Shown: positions 50,338 to 59,575, numbered from the stretch's first letter. The stretch: DNA of 64,000 nt from Rhizobium redzepovicii (GCF_019793435.1 NZ_JAILYH010000014.1:124001-188000); one strand, 5' to 3'. The notes: a model not told the origin generated them from the sequence alone. Numbers and translations are program-made.

Positions 50338-51594
50338 TTACGCGGCAAGCAGCGCGAAGATCGGGCCGATCGACTTGTAGCCCATGTACCAGGTCAGTGC
50401 GCAGACCAGTACGCCGAGCACCAGCAGCCAACGCGGATACCGATAGCCTCCCATCAGGTCGGACCGGGCCCAGGCCGCATAGATGAAGATCGACAGGCCG
50501 ATCGGCAGAATCAGGCCGTTCAGCCCCCCGACGAAGACCAGCATCTGTGCCGGCGGCGTGGTGATGATCACGTAGAAGAACAGCGACACGGCAATGAAGA
50601 TGACAGTCGCGATGCTGCGGGCCCGTTCGGTGATGTCTCTCTTGAAAATCGTGACGAACGAGACCGACGTGTAAGCGGCACCGATGACTGAGGTGATCGC
50701 AGCAGCCCAGAAGATGACGCCGAAGATGCGCAGGCCAATGTTGCCAGTGGCGGCCTGGAAAGCCTGGGCAGCCGGATTCGCACCCGCGCCGGAAACATCG
50801 ATGACGGCTCCGCCCGCAACCACGCCGAGGACGGCCAGGAAAAGCACGTAGCGCATGAGGCCGGTGACAGCGATGCCCGTCAGCGCTGCACGGTTGACCG
50901 CACCGAGATTCTCGATGCCGACCGTGCCCTTGTCGAGCAGTCGGTGGGCGCCGGAATAGGTGATATAGCCCCCGACCGTGCCGCCGACGATGGTGGTGAT
51001 GGTAGCGAAATCGATGGTGGACGGCAGAAAGGTCTGGAACAGCGCGTCGCCAACCGGCGGCGCCGATGCGAAGGCAACATAGACCGTCAAGGCGATCATC
51101 AGGATACCGGCCAGGACAATGAAGCGATCGATCGCCATGCCGGCACGCTTCGACAGGAAGATGCCGATCGAAAGCAGCGCGCTGATCGCCCCGCCAAGCT
51201 TCGGATCAAGGCCGATCATCGCATTGATGCCGAGGCCTGTGCCGCCGATGTTGCCGATGTTGAAGAATAATCCGCCGACGATGACGAGAATTGCGAGCAG
51301 ATAGCCGGAGCCCGGGAGGGCGGCGTTGGCGAGGTCGGAAGCCCGCATCTTCGTCAGCGTGACGATCCGCCAGATATTCAGCTGAACGACGAAATCGATC
51401 AGGATAGAGGCGAGGATCGCGAAGGCGAAGGCCGCACAGAGTTTTGTTGTGAACGTCGCCGTCTGGGTGATGAAGCCCGGACCGATGGCAGACGTGGCCA
51501 TCAGGAAGATGGCCGCCACGAGCGCAGCGCGGCGCGACTTGGCCGACATCCGCGCCGGCGCAACGGTTGTCATTGAAATTGCTGACTGTTCCAT
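50338..51594 (-). CDS. NRAMP-related transporter of the 5-oxoproline locus
   Basis: A 418-residue membrane protein with about 11 helices and an NRAMP-like organisation. Helix 1 reads ATSAIGPGFITQTATFTT where metal-transporting NRAMPs have DPGN, and the region expected to hold MPH on helix 6 reads VGGYITYSGAHRLL. The metal-binding residues are therefore missing. It corresponds in position to Bacillus ycsG, which lies between ycsF and ycsI. Transport of 5-oxoproline or a related organic acid is an inference from context. The ATG at 51594 after AGGAGGGGTTC is chosen; the frame is open further upstream. Confidence 0.8.
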   Translation of the reverse strand: MEQSAISMTTVAPARMSAKSRRAALVAAIFLMATSAIGPGFITQTATFTTKLCAAFAFAILASILIDFVVQLNIWRIVTLTKMRASDLANAALPGSGYLLAILVIVGGLFFNIGNIGGTGLGINAMIGLDPKLGGAISALLSIGIFLSKRAGMAIDRFIVLAGILMIALTVYVAFASAPPVGDALFQTFLPSTIDFATITTIVGGTVGGYITYSGAHRLLDKGTVGIENLGAVNRAALTGIAVTGLMRYVLFLAVLGVVAGGAVIDVSGAGANPAAQAFQAATGNIGLRIFGVIFWAAAITSVIGAAYTSVSFVTIFKRDITERARSIATVIFIAVSLFFYVIITTPPAQMLVFVGGLNGLILPIGLSIFIYAAWARSDLMGGYRYPRWLLVLGVLVCALTWYMGYKSIGPIFALLAA

Positions 51595-52011
51595 GAACCC
51601 CTCCTTATGTGCAGGCCGACGCCGAGATCTCGGCGGGCTGCCTAGGTTTGTTGACAGCATCACGGTGACACGTTTTACAATTCTGTCAAGATTGTTCAAC
51701 GATTTTGCTGTATCGTTCTACCAAATAACCGCAATTCGGCCGCAACAAACGCACTTGGACCAGGTGTCCTTTATTGTTGCAAGTTCCGGCCACATCCGAA
51801 GTGGCTCTTGCCTCCTTTCGTGCATCAACGATAAGGAACGGGTTGCGGGGGCTTTCACTTTCTGTCTGCCCGAGGGGCCATGTACGGCGTCTGGCGTTGC
51901 CCCAGTCCGCGTGGTCAAGCCACTCCTCTTATGGCTCCCGGAGATGCAAACCGCTATACCGGTGCGCAAGGGCGCGGAGGTTTCACTCGTGTCTGTGCAT
52001 TAGGGGATTTG
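51595..52011. other. Divergent promoter region of the 5-oxoproline operon and gntR
   Basis: A 417-base gap. At 51651-51681 a TTGACA and TACAAT pair, separated by 19 bases, could form a plus-strand promoter. A further TTGACA read on the minus strand lies at about 51693-51688. AT-rich short segments (TTGTTCAACGATTTTGC) are candidate sites for the GntR regulator, but no clear palindrome stands out. The rest (51780-52000) holds only shadow ORFs. Confidence 0.4.
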
Positions 52012-52674
52012 ATGGTCGAACAAAATATCACATCGGCGCTCGCGCCGCGCCTGGCGGAGGAAATCCGCGACAAACTGATTGCTGGCGAATTGAAGCCGGG
52101 CCAGCGCCTTTCCGAGACAGCGCTAAGTGCCGGTCTGGATGTGTCGCGCAACTCTTTGCGTGAGGCATTCCGGCTTCTGACAAAAGAAGGGCTCTTGCGG
52201 CACGAGCCCAATCGCGGCGTTTTTGTCGCCACACCCAGTATGGCCTCGATCATCGACATCTATCGCGTGCGCCGTGTGATCGAATGCCAGGCGCTCGCCA
52301 AGGCGTATCCCAACCATCCGGCGGTGGCACGAATGCGCGCGGCAGTCACGCGTGCCAAGCTCGCGCGCGAGGCCAAGGATTGGGGTATGGTCGGCAGTGA
52401 GAACATGGTCTTTCACGCGGCGATCGTAGATCTCGCCGACAGTCACCGTCTGAACACCTTCTATGCGCAGATCGCCGCAGAGCTGCGCCTCAGCTTCGGC
52501 CTGCTCTCCGATCCCGAGCTGTTGCACGCTCCCTACGTCGATCTTAATGCGGCAATCCTTGAAAAGCTTGAGGCAGGGATGACGGCCGAAGCCTCCGCGG
52601 CACTTGAGGCGTATCTGATGCAGTCCGAGCGCACTGTTCTGGCCGCTTTCTCGCGAATTGGCGGCGCCAAATGA
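52012..52674 (+). CDS. GntR family regulator (FadR/FCD type)
   Basis: A 220-residue regulator with an N-terminal winged helix (LAEEIRDKLIAGELKPGQRL, then SETALSAGLDVSRNSLREAF and GLLRHEPNRGVFV) and a helical FCD effector domain (YRVRRVIECQALAKAYPNHP, ...MVFHAAIVDLADSHRLNTFY). The ENMVFHAAIV His region is the metal/ligand pocket of FCD proteins. The ATG at 52012 follows TTAGGGGATTTG. It is divergent from the 5-oxoproline operon and probably controls it, with 5-oxoproline or glutamate as a guess for the effector. Confidence 0.9.
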   Translation: MVEQNITSALAPRLAEEIRDKLIAGELKPGQRLSETALSAGLDVSRNSLREAFRLLTKEGLLRHEPNRGVFVATPSMASIIDIYRVRRVIECQALAKAYPNHPAVARMRAAVTRAKLAREAKDWGMVGSENMVFHAAIVDLADSHRLNTFYAQIAAELRLSFGLLSDPELLHAPYVDLNAAILEKLEAGMTAEASAALEAYLMQSERTVLAAFSRIGGAK

Positions 52675-52821
52675 ATTGCACGCTCGGCCGCGCGTTTCGA
52701 TGCCGCTTAAAGGACGATTCGTCTCTGGTTGCGACAATAGCCCCGCGGCGCATGGCCATCGGTGGCGGATGGATTTCAACAGGTCCGCGGCCATAGGCTG
52801 CCGATCCCGCCCTCGCCCATC

Positions 52822-53589
52822 CTACGTCCGGCTGATCGAAACCCCACCATCGGCGAGCATCGCCGTCCCCGTCACGAAGCTCGACAGATCAGACGCAAGG
52901 AAGAGCGCCGCATTGGCGATCTCTTCCGGCTGCGCCATGCGCTTCAGCGCATGCAGCCCCTCGACGAAGGCGAGCAGTTCCTCGGTCGCGTCAGGCGCGT
53001 TGGTGATGCTGGCCGGCGTGTCAGTGCCGCCGGGCAGCAGGGCGTTGACGCGGATGTTCCGCCGGCCGAGTTCGGCGGCGAGCACCTGAACGAAGCCGAT
53101 CAACCCCGCCTTGCTCGCCGCATAGGCGGCCATGCCCGGCATGCCGGCGGTGTGGCCGACGAAGGTGGAGGTGAAGATCAGCGATCCGCCGCCTTTTCCC
53201 ATCGCTGCCGACTGGTATTTGGCGCCGACGAAGGCCGCGGTGAGATTGGTCTCGATCGTCTCGCGCCAGCCCTCCGGCGACAGTTCCGCCACCGGCCCCA
53301 TCTCGCCGAGAATGCCGGCATTGTTGAAACCGATGTCGAGTCCGCCGAAGCGGGAGACAGCCGTTTCACTAAGCCTGGCCTGCAGCCCCTCGTCCCTGAT
53401 GTCGCCCGATATTGCGACGGCCTGCCCACCCTCCGCCTCGATTTCGGCGACGACGGCGTCGAGCGCCTCTTGTCGCCTTCCGGTGACCACGAGCTTGGCG
53501 CCCTCCCGTGCAAAGAGTTTCGCCGCGGCGCGGCCAATGCCGGAGCTTGCGCCGGTGATGATCGCGACCTTGTCGTTCAGAAGTCTCAT
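52822..53589 (-). CDS. SDR family oxidoreductase
   Basis: A 255-residue classical short-chain dehydrogenase: AIITGASSGIGRAAAKLFA nucleotide motif, NNAGILG, catalytic Ser-Tyr-Lys in FTSTFVGHTAG and AYAASKAGLIG, and a C-terminal FVTGTAMLADGGVSISRT. The residue after beta-2 is Arg (TGRRQEAL), which predicts NADPH preference. It stands alone, convergent with gntR and divergent from the EamA gene. The substrate cannot be told. Confidence 0.9.
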   Translation of the reverse strand: MRLLNDKVAIITGASSGIGRAAAKLFAREGAKLVVTGRRQEALDAVVAEIEAEGGQAVAISGDIRDEGLQARLSETAVSRFGGLDIGFNNAGILGEMGPVAELSPEGWRETIETNLTAAFVGAKYQSAAMGKGGGSLIFTSTFVGHTAGMPGMAAYAASKAGLIGFVQVLAAELGRRNIRVNALLPGGTDTPASITNAPDATEELLAFVEGLHALKRMAQPEEIANAALFLASDLSSFVTGTAMLADGGVSISRT

Positions 53590-53926
53590 GTCCGTTTCTC
53601 CTCAATTGTCGAGGCATCCGGAATCTCAAACATCGGGCGATGCAGCCACCCGTTTCCCGCGCGGACAAACGAAAACCGCCGACAGCCGATGCTTTCGGCC
53701 AACGATCAGCCCCTCGCAGCAGCGGACAAAAGCCTCGACGCCGCATCGGAATATCGAAATTCGCGTTGCAAAACGCCGCCTTGCCGGACTTTCCACATAC
53801 GCAGCTGCCGCAGCGTCAGCGCCATTGTGCGCTGCACCATCGATTTATCCAGCGTGTGACATTCATCCGATTCCCTTGATTGTTCTTCCCGATTAAGAAG
53901 GGACGCACACGTAAGGGAATCTCTTC
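53590..53926. other. Gene-free region between the SDR and EamA genes
   Basis: A 337-base divergent gap of ordinary host composition. The last 60 bases before the EamA start (TTCCCTTGATTGTTCTTCCC, GTAAGGG) may hold its promoter. No repeat, operator or RNA gene is recognised. Confidence 0.4.
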
Positions 53927-54835
53927 ATGCCGCGGTCACGCAATACTGAGGGCGCCATCTATATGAGCATGGCGATGGCCGGGTTTTCCGCGAGCGACGC
54001 TCTCTCCAAATCGGTGATCGCCTCCATGAACGCCGGCGAAATCATGTGCCTGCGCGGCCTCTTCACCAGCTTGCTCGTCTATCTGATCGCCTGGAAAATG
54101 GGCGCTCTGCGCTCCTGGCGCGTCGTGCTGAAGCCGATCATCATCCTCCGCATCGTCTGCGAGATGTTCTCCGCCGTCACTTATATCACCGCGCTCGGCA
54201 TGATGCCGATCGCCAATGCCTCGGCGATCCTGCAGTCGCTGCCGCTGGTCGTCACCTTCGGCGCTGCGCTTTTCTTCAATGAGCCCGTCGGCTGGCGGCG
54301 CTGGTCGGCGATCCTTGTCGGCCTGGTCGGCGTGATGATCATCATTCGCCCAGGTCCGGAAGGATTCACCGCTGCCGCCCTGCTCTGCGTCGGCGCGGTG
54401 CTGACGACGGCCGGCCGCGATCTCGCCACCCGCTCGATCGATCCGGAGATTCCCTCGCTGATGATCACCGTCATCACCGCCATCTCCATCTCCTTTTTCG
54501 GCGCTTTGCTCATCCCGGTGCTCGGCGGCTGGCAACCGGTCAGCGCCACGTCGCTCGGTCATCTTCTGCTTGCCTCGGTGCTTGTGCTCGTTGGCTACCA
54601 GTCGGTCATCCTCGCCATGCGCACCGGCGAAATTTCCTTCGTCGCGCCGTTTCGCTATACGAGCCTCATCTTTTCCTCGCTGCTCGGCTTCTTCTTCTTT
54701 GCCGAAGTGCCTGACAGCTGGATGCTTGTGGGTGCTGCGATCGTCATCGCTTCTGGCCTCTATACGTTCTATCGTGAAGCCAAGCGCCGCGTGCCGCCGA
54801 TCGCGCAGGAATCTGCGCCGCGCTCACCGGTTTGA
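53927..54835 (+). CDS. EamA/DMT family transporter
   Basis: A 302-residue membrane protein with ten hydrophobic helices in two EamA repeats. GEIMCLRGLFTSLLVYLIAW and ITALGMMPIANASAILQSLP belong to the first repeat, and GYQSVILAMRTGEISFVAPF with FRYTSLIFSSLLGFFFFAEV to the second. It is typical of exporters or permeases of metabolites (RhaT/YdcZ type). Its substrate is unknown. mobA begins nine bases after its stop, so mobA and mobB may be transcribed from the same promoter. Confidence 0.87.
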   Translation: MPRSRNTEGAIYMSMAMAGFSASDALSKSVIASMNAGEIMCLRGLFTSLLVYLIAWKMGALRSWRVVLKPIIILRIVCEMFSAVTYITALGMMPIANASAILQSLPLVVTFGAALFFNEPVGWRRWSAILVGLVGVMIIIRPGPEGFTAAALLCVGAVLTTAGRDLATRSIDPEIPSLMITVITAISISFFGALLIPVLGGWQPVSATSLGHLLLASVLVLVGYQSVILAMRTGEISFVAPFRYTSLIFSSLLGFFFFAEVPDSWMLVGAAIVIASGLYTFYREAKRRVPPIAQESAPRSPV

Positions 54836-54844
54836 GGTAGGATT

Positions 54845-55474
54845 ATGACTGAATTCTCGCTCGGCAGATCCGATATAGCAGGCGTCGTGCTGGCCGGCGG
54901 CCGCTCGCAGCGAATGGGCAGCGACAAGGCGGGCGCAATGCTCGGGGCCGAAAGCCTGCTCCGACATGTCCTGACCCGCCTCTCGCAGCAAGTCCTCTCT
55001 GTTGCCGTCAATGCCGATGCCACCGCCGAGGATGTGCCTGCAGTCCCCGACCATTTTCCCGGCAAGGCCGGGCCATTGGCCGGCATCCATGCGGCGATGG
55101 TCTATGCTGCCGGCCTTCCCGGGATCACCCATGTCGTCACCGTCTCGGTGGATTGCCCGTTCTTCCCGGCCGATCTCGTCGCCCGGCTGGCGGCAGCGCT
55201 CGAGCGCCCGTCGCAGATCGCCATCGCCGCCTCCGAGGGCCGCAGCCATCCCGTCTTTGGGCTCTGGCCGGCGATACTCGCCGCCGACCTCGAAGCCTGG
55301 ATCGTCACCGACGAAAAGCGCCGCGTGCGTGACTTCCTGTCACGGCATGACGTTACGGAAGTATCATTTCCGCTGCATCCGACCCGCGCCAGCCTGCTCG
55401 ATCCTTTCTTCAACATCAACACGCCGGATGATCTCGTCGAAGCCGAACGCTGGTTGGAGGCCCTTCGCGCATGA
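54845..55474 (+). CDS. mobA: Molybdenum cofactor guanylyltransferase
   Basis: Attaches GMP to molybdopterin to make the bis-MGD cofactor. The 209-residue protein has the nucleotidyl-transferase start GVVLAGGRSQRMGSDKAGAM, then GPLAGIHAAM and VSVDCPFFPADLV (Asp metal ligand), and the C-terminal FFNINTPDDLVEAE. Length is normal. mobB overlaps its end by four bases (ATGA), so the two proteins are translationally coupled. moaA of the same pathway lies 20 kb upstream in the window. Confidence 0.94.
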   Translation: MTEFSLGRSDIAGVVLAGGRSQRMGSDKAGAMLGAESLLRHVLTRLSQQVLSVAVNADATAEDVPAVPDHFPGKAGPLAGIHAAMVYAAGLPGITHVVTVSVDCPFFPADLVARLAAALERPSQIAIAASEGRSHPVFGLWPAILAADLEAWIVTDEKRRVRDFLSRHDVTEVSFPLHPTRASLLDPFFNINTPDDLVEAERWLEALRA

Positions 55475-55992
55475 CCGCACCCAAAATCTTCGGCATCGCC
55501 GGCTGGAAGAACTCGGGCAAGACGGGGCTCGCCGTCCGGCTGGTGACGGAATTCACCCGCCGTGGCTACCGGATCTCGACGATCAAGCATGCCCATCATG
55601 ATTTCGATATCGACAAGGTCGGCGCCGACAGCTACCGCCACCGCGAGGCCGGCGCCCATGAGGTCACCATCGTCTCCGGCACCCGCTACGCCATCATGCA
55701 TGAGCTGCGCGGCGCGCCCGAACCGGAATTCGAGGAGATCCTTGCGCGTCTTGCGCCCTGCGATCTCGTGCTGATCGAAGGCTACAAGCGCGAGCCGATC
55801 CCGAAGATCGAGGCCCGCCGGCTGGAAGCCGCCAATCGCCAGCCGCTGGCGTCGAGCGATCCCCATATCTGCGCCATCGCCGCCGATCACGCCGTTACGG
55901 ATACAGCCCTGCCGGTCTTCGATCTAGACGACACAGGCGCCATCGCCGATTTCATCGCCGGCACCGTTGGCCTTGGACAGGCGAAGCTTTGA
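55471..55992 (+). CDS. mobB: Molybdopterin-guanine dinucleotide biosynthesis adaptor protein
   Basis: A 173-residue P-loop GTP-binding protein that assists MobA. The Walker A is GIAGWKNSGKTGLAVRL; other markers are TIKHAHHDFDIDKVGADSYR, SYRHREAGAHEV and LVLIEGYKREPIPKIEARR (cores given). Its last 69 bases overlap the convergent hybrid kinase gene, an unusually long 3' overlap. The overlap was checked by both frames staying open: mobB ends FIAGTVGLGQAKL. Confidence 0.93.
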   Translation: MTAPKIFGIAGWKNSGKTGLAVRLVTEFTRRGYRISTIKHAHHDFDIDKVGADSYRHREAGAHEVTIVSGTRYAIMHELRGAPEPEFEEILARLAPCDLVLIEGYKREPIPKIEARRLEAANRQPLASSDPHICAIAADHAVTDTALPVFDLDDTGAIADFIAGTVGLGQAKL

Positions 55993-58089
55993 ACCACCTG
56001 CGTCGCCGCCGGATCTAAGAAGCGGAGCCGTTTCGCTTGCCATCGCCTTGGCGATTTCCTTGGCGAGTTGAGACTGATCATAGGGCTTTGCCAATCTCGG
56101 AAGATCTATATCGGTGCCGGCAGGAAGATCGGCGTAACCTGTCGCCAGCACGATCGGCAACGCCGGATGAATGTCCCGTGCGGCCCGGGCAAGCTGTGCG
56201 CCGGTCATACCAGGCATCGAATAGTCGGTTATGACAAGGTCGAAATGCTGACCGCTGCTGATCAGTTCCAGCGCCTGCGCGCCGGAGTTTGCTTCGACGA
56301 CCTCGTGGCCAAGATCTTCAAGCATGTCGACCGAACTCATGGCGATCAAAGCATCGTCATCGACGAGCAGGATCTTAAGTCTGGATGCAGCTTGGGGAAC
56401 GGGCAGTTCGGCTTCGATCGCCCGCTCGGGGCGCCGTTCGGTCGCCGGAAGCCACAATTCAGCGGTCGTTCCGACTCCAAGTTCGCTTGTCAGCCGAAGT
56501 GCGCCATTCAGCTGAACGGAAAGTCCGTGGATCATCGATAAGCCGAGGCCCGTGCCTTTTCCGAGTTCCTTGGTCGAGAAAAACGGATCTATTGCCTTCT
56601 TCAGCGTCTCCGCGTCCATGCCGGTGCCGCTGTCGGCCACCGCCAACACCAGATAGGCGCCCTTGTCGAGAATGCCGTCATCGCCGGCCACCTGCGCATC
56701 ACGCAGCGATATGGACAGCGTCCCGCCATCCGGCATCGCATCGCGGGCATTGACCGCAAGATTGAGTAGCGCCAATTCCAGCTGGTTCGCATCGACCAGC
56801 GCCGGCGGCAGCGTCGCCGGCAGGTTGGTTTCGATGCTGATCGAGGGTCCGACCGAACGCCGCAACAGGTCGTTCATGCCGGAGACCAGCTCGGCCAGAT
56901 CGACGGGCTTGACCTGCAGATCCTGCTGTCTGGCAAAAGCCAGCAGCCGCTGCGTCAGCGCCGCCCCGCGCCGCGCGCCCTGAATCGCCCCGTCGACCAG
57001 ACGCGTCGCCTTGCCATCTCCGGCAACATGCTTGCCGAGCAACTCCAGATTTCCGAGAACGACCATCAGCAGATTGTTGAAATCGTGTGCGACGCCGCCG
57101 GTCAGTTGGCCGATCGCCTCCATCTTCTGCGATTGGCGAAGCTGCTCCTCGGCTCTTTCACGCTGGGCGACTTCCTCGAGCAGAGTCTGGTGAGCGGCGT
57201 TGACCTCTTTGGTCCGTTCCCTCACACGCTCTTCGAGGTTCTCATTGAGCCGTTTCAGATTTTCCTCGATGGTCTTGCGGACGGTGGTATCGGAGCAGAC
57301 GCCGACGAGTTTCCTGGCGGAACCATATCTGTCGGAATAGAGCTGCGCGTGGACCTCGGTCCAATGCAGCGATCCATCCGGCCAGATCGTCCTGTGCTCG
57401 ATCGAATAGTCGCGTCCAGTATCGATCGTCTGGCGCAGGCGTGCCAGCACACTATCCCGGTCGTCGGGGTGGATGCTTGCGATCAGATCGTCGCGCGTGA
57501 CATCGTCATCCGGCCCTCGGCCGAAGACCGCTTTGCAGGTCGCCGAAGCAGACAGGGCCATCGAGGACAGCTCCAGCTCCCACGCCCCGAGACGACCGGC
57601 GGCAAGCGCCGTCTGCAACCGTCGTTCTCCCTCGCCCAGAGCCTCGAGCCGGGCTCGCGCTTCATATTGGCGCAGGCGCCCCTTCAATGCGGTCCGGGCA
57701 ACGCTGATGAAGGAGGTCGCATGGAACGGCCTTTCCAGGAATGTGACGTTGCCAAGAACCTCGGAAAGCCTGGCAGCGGCGGGATTTCGCTCAGGTCCTC
57801 CACCGCGTTGAGTGAGGACGATGAACGGCAGGTCCGACCAGCTCGGTTGGGCCGAAACCCAAGCGGCAATCGGCTTGAGATCGCTTGAGCGAACGGCCTC
57901 TTCCGTCAGCACGCCAAGCGCAATGTCATCGCTGAGCAATGACGCGAACATAGGCAGGTCAGTGGCAGCAATCGATGCCAATCCGGCCTCATCGACCAAC
58001 GATCTCGCCACCCAGGCATCGCGACCGGCAGGCGTGTAGATCAATGCTTTCGGTTTGCCGGAATTAGGAATTGCCGCTATCCCCGCCAT
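55924..58089 (-). CDS. Hybrid histidine kinase with N-terminal pseudo-receiver and C-terminal receiver
   Basis: A 721-residue soluble signalling protein. Residues about 10-135 look like a receiver domain without the phospho-acceptor Asp (LGVLTEEAV in place of the acceptor strand; LERPF in place of the conserved Lys), i.e. a pseudo-receiver. A PAS domain (150-275, with IHPDDRDSVLARLRQ) and a coiled coil follow. The kinase core has QLTGGVAHDFNNLLMVVLGN (phospho-His), NLAVNARDAMPDGG and STKELGKGTGLGLSMIHG. The C-terminal receiver has LLVDDDALIAM and LVITDYSMPGMTG (phospho-Asp). The ATG at 58089 overlaps the KaiC-like stop by 26 bases, so the two are coupled. Confidence 0.9.
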   Translation of the reverse strand: MAGIAAIPNSGKPKALIYTPAGRDAWVARSLVDEAGLASIAATDLPMFASLLSDDIALGVLTEEAVRSSDLKPIAAWVSAQPSWSDLPFIVLTQRGGGPERNPAAARLSEVLGNVTFLERPFHATSFISVARTALKGRLRQYEARARLEALGEGERRLQTALAAGRLGAWELELSSMALSASATCKAVFGRGPDDDVTRDDLIASIHPDDRDSVLARLRQTIDTGRDYSIEHRTIWPDGSLHWTEVHAQLYSDRYGSARKLVGVCSDTTVRKTIEENLKRLNENLEERVRERTKEVNAAHQTLLEEVAQRERAEEQLRQSQKMEAIGQLTGGVAHDFNNLLMVVLGNLELLGKHVAGDGKATRLVDGAIQGARRGAALTQRLLAFARQQDLQVKPVDLAELVSGMNDLLRRSVGPSISIETNLPATLPPALVDANQLELALLNLAVNARDAMPDGGTLSISLRDAQVAGDDGILDKGAYLVLAVADSGTGMDAETLKKAIDPFFSTKELGKGTGLGLSMIHGLSVQLNGALRLTSELGVGTTAELWLPATERRPERAIEAELPVPQAASRLKILLVDDDALIAMSSVDMLEDLGHEVVEANSGAQALELISSGQHFDLVITDYSMPGMTGAQLARAARDIHPALPIVLATGYADLPAGTDIDLPRLAKPYDQSQLAKEIAKAMASETAPLLRSGGDAGGSKLRLSKANGAGDEIGDGACVV

Positions 58090-59575
58090 CGGTCGCGAGG
58101 AGCGGCGTTGAGGTCGTGACAAATTCGGGAACGCCGCGAAGCACGCCCTGGAACCCCACGAGAGGATCACCTAACCTCAGGCCGGAACCGTCGATACGAT
58201 ATTCCCGGATGGTATCCTCGTGAAAGCCGGTCCTCTTCTTGATCACCGAGACCGCACGCCGCACCTTTCCCGCAGCCTCGAAGTAGCGCAGCAGAATGAC
58301 GGTGTCGGCGAGATAGGTGACGTCGACGGGCGCCTTCATATCACCGACCAAGCCGTGCTGGGCAACGGTGAGGAAGGTGTTGGCGCCTTGCCTGTTCAAA
58401 TATTGCAGCAACTCATGCATATGAAGAATTAACGAATTCTCATCCGGCATCGAAGCCTGATAACCGTTGATACTGTCGATGATGACGGTTTTCGCATCCG
58501 ACTTGTCGACGCAATTGCGCACGCGGTGGGCGAATTCGCCCGGCGACAGTTCGGCGGCATCGAGCTGTTCGATGTGAATATAGCCCGCGTTTCGCATGGC
58601 TTCGAGATCCATTCCGAGCGCCTTCAGCCGCGTGAAGAGCAGGCCCAGCTCCTCGTCAAAAATGAAGGCCGCCACTTTCTCGCCGCGCGCAACCGCAGCC
58701 ATCAGGAATTGAAACGAAAACGTGCTTTTGCCGGTGCCGGCAGGACCAAGGATGAGCGTACTGGAACCTCGCTCAAGGCCACCTCCTAAAAGAAGGTCCA
58801 GTTCTGGAATATTGCAGGAAATCTGATCACGGGCGTAATTCGACCTGTGTTCGGCGGCGACGAGCCGCGGAAAGACGATAACGCCACCAGTCTGGATGAT
58901 GAAATCGTGATAGCCGCCGCGGAAGGCCTGTCCGCGATATTTTATGACCCTCAGACGTCGGCGTTCGGAGCCGTAGCTCGGTGCCATCTCTTCGAGATGG
59001 ATGACGCCGTGCACGACGCTGTGCACTGTCTTGTCGAGCACCTCGGACGTCAGATCATCGAGCAGAAGCACTGTCGCGCCTTGTCGGGCAAAATAATGTT
59101 TGAGCGCCAGGATCTGGCGGCGGTAGCGCAGTGAACTTTGCGCGAGCAACCTTATCTCCGACAGACTATCGAGAACCACGCGACGTGGCTTAATCCGCTC
59201 GAAAGCGGCAAAGATTTCCTTTGTCGTCTCTCCGAGTTCAAGATCCGACGAATAAAGCAGGCTCTGCTGCTGGTCGGCATCCAGCAGGCTTTCCGGAGGC
59301 ACGACCTCGAAGACCTCGATATTGCCATCGATCACCATGCCGTGAGATGCGGCACCGGCCCGAAGTTCGCTCTCGGTTTCCGAAAGGGTGATGTAGAGCC
59401 CCTGCTCGCCGAGCCGTGCACCTTCGATCAGGAACTGCAGCGCAATCGTCGTTTTGCCAGCTCCCGGATTTCCCTCCAGGAGGAAAACGTGCCCCGGCGA
59501 AAGCCCCCCGGCCAGAACTGTATCCAAACCGGACACGCCGGTCCGGGCTTTCGTGGCAGGTGCCGCAGTATTCAT
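58064..59575 (-). CDS. KaiC-like ATPase with two KaiC domains
   Basis: A 503-residue RecA-fold protein. Domain I (about 1-245) has SGLDTVLAGGLSPGHVFLLE and Walker A EGNPGAGKTTIALQF; domain II (about 246-490) has LDLLLGGGLERGSSTLILGP and Walker A GPAGTGKSTFSFQF. The pair EE after Walker A is seen as TLSETESEL and FIFDEELGLL. Near the C-terminus DVTYLADTVILLRYFE aligns by eye with the KaiC phosphorylation segment, with Thr at the Ser431 place and Tyr at the Thr432 place. RRAVSVIKKRTGFHEDTIRE matches the KaiC core. No kaiA or kaiB is nearby. It overlaps the hybrid kinase gene. Confidence 0.93.
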   Translation of the reverse strand: MNTAAPATKARTGVSGLDTVLAGGLSPGHVFLLEGNPGAGKTTIALQFLIEGARLGEQGLYITLSETESELRAGAASHGMVIDGNIEVFEVVPPESLLDADQQQSLLYSSDLELGETTKEIFAAFERIKPRRVVLDSLSEIRLLAQSSLRYRRQILALKHYFARQGATVLLLDDLTSEVLDKTVHSVVHGVIHLEEMAPSYGSERRRLRVIKYRGQAFRGGYHDFIIQTGGVIVFPRLVAAEHRSNYARDQISCNIPELDLLLGGGLERGSSTLILGPAGTGKSTFSFQFLMAAVARGEKVAAFIFDEELGLLFTRLKALGMDLEAMRNAGYIHIEQLDAAELSPGEFAHRVRNCVDKSDAKTVIIDSINGYQASMPDENSLILHMHELLQYLNRQGANTFLTVAQHGLVGDMKAPVDVTYLADTVILLRYFEAAGKVRRAVSVIKKRTGFHEDTIREYRIDGSGLRLGDPLVGFQGVLRGVPEFVTTSTPLLATDGGDSGNS

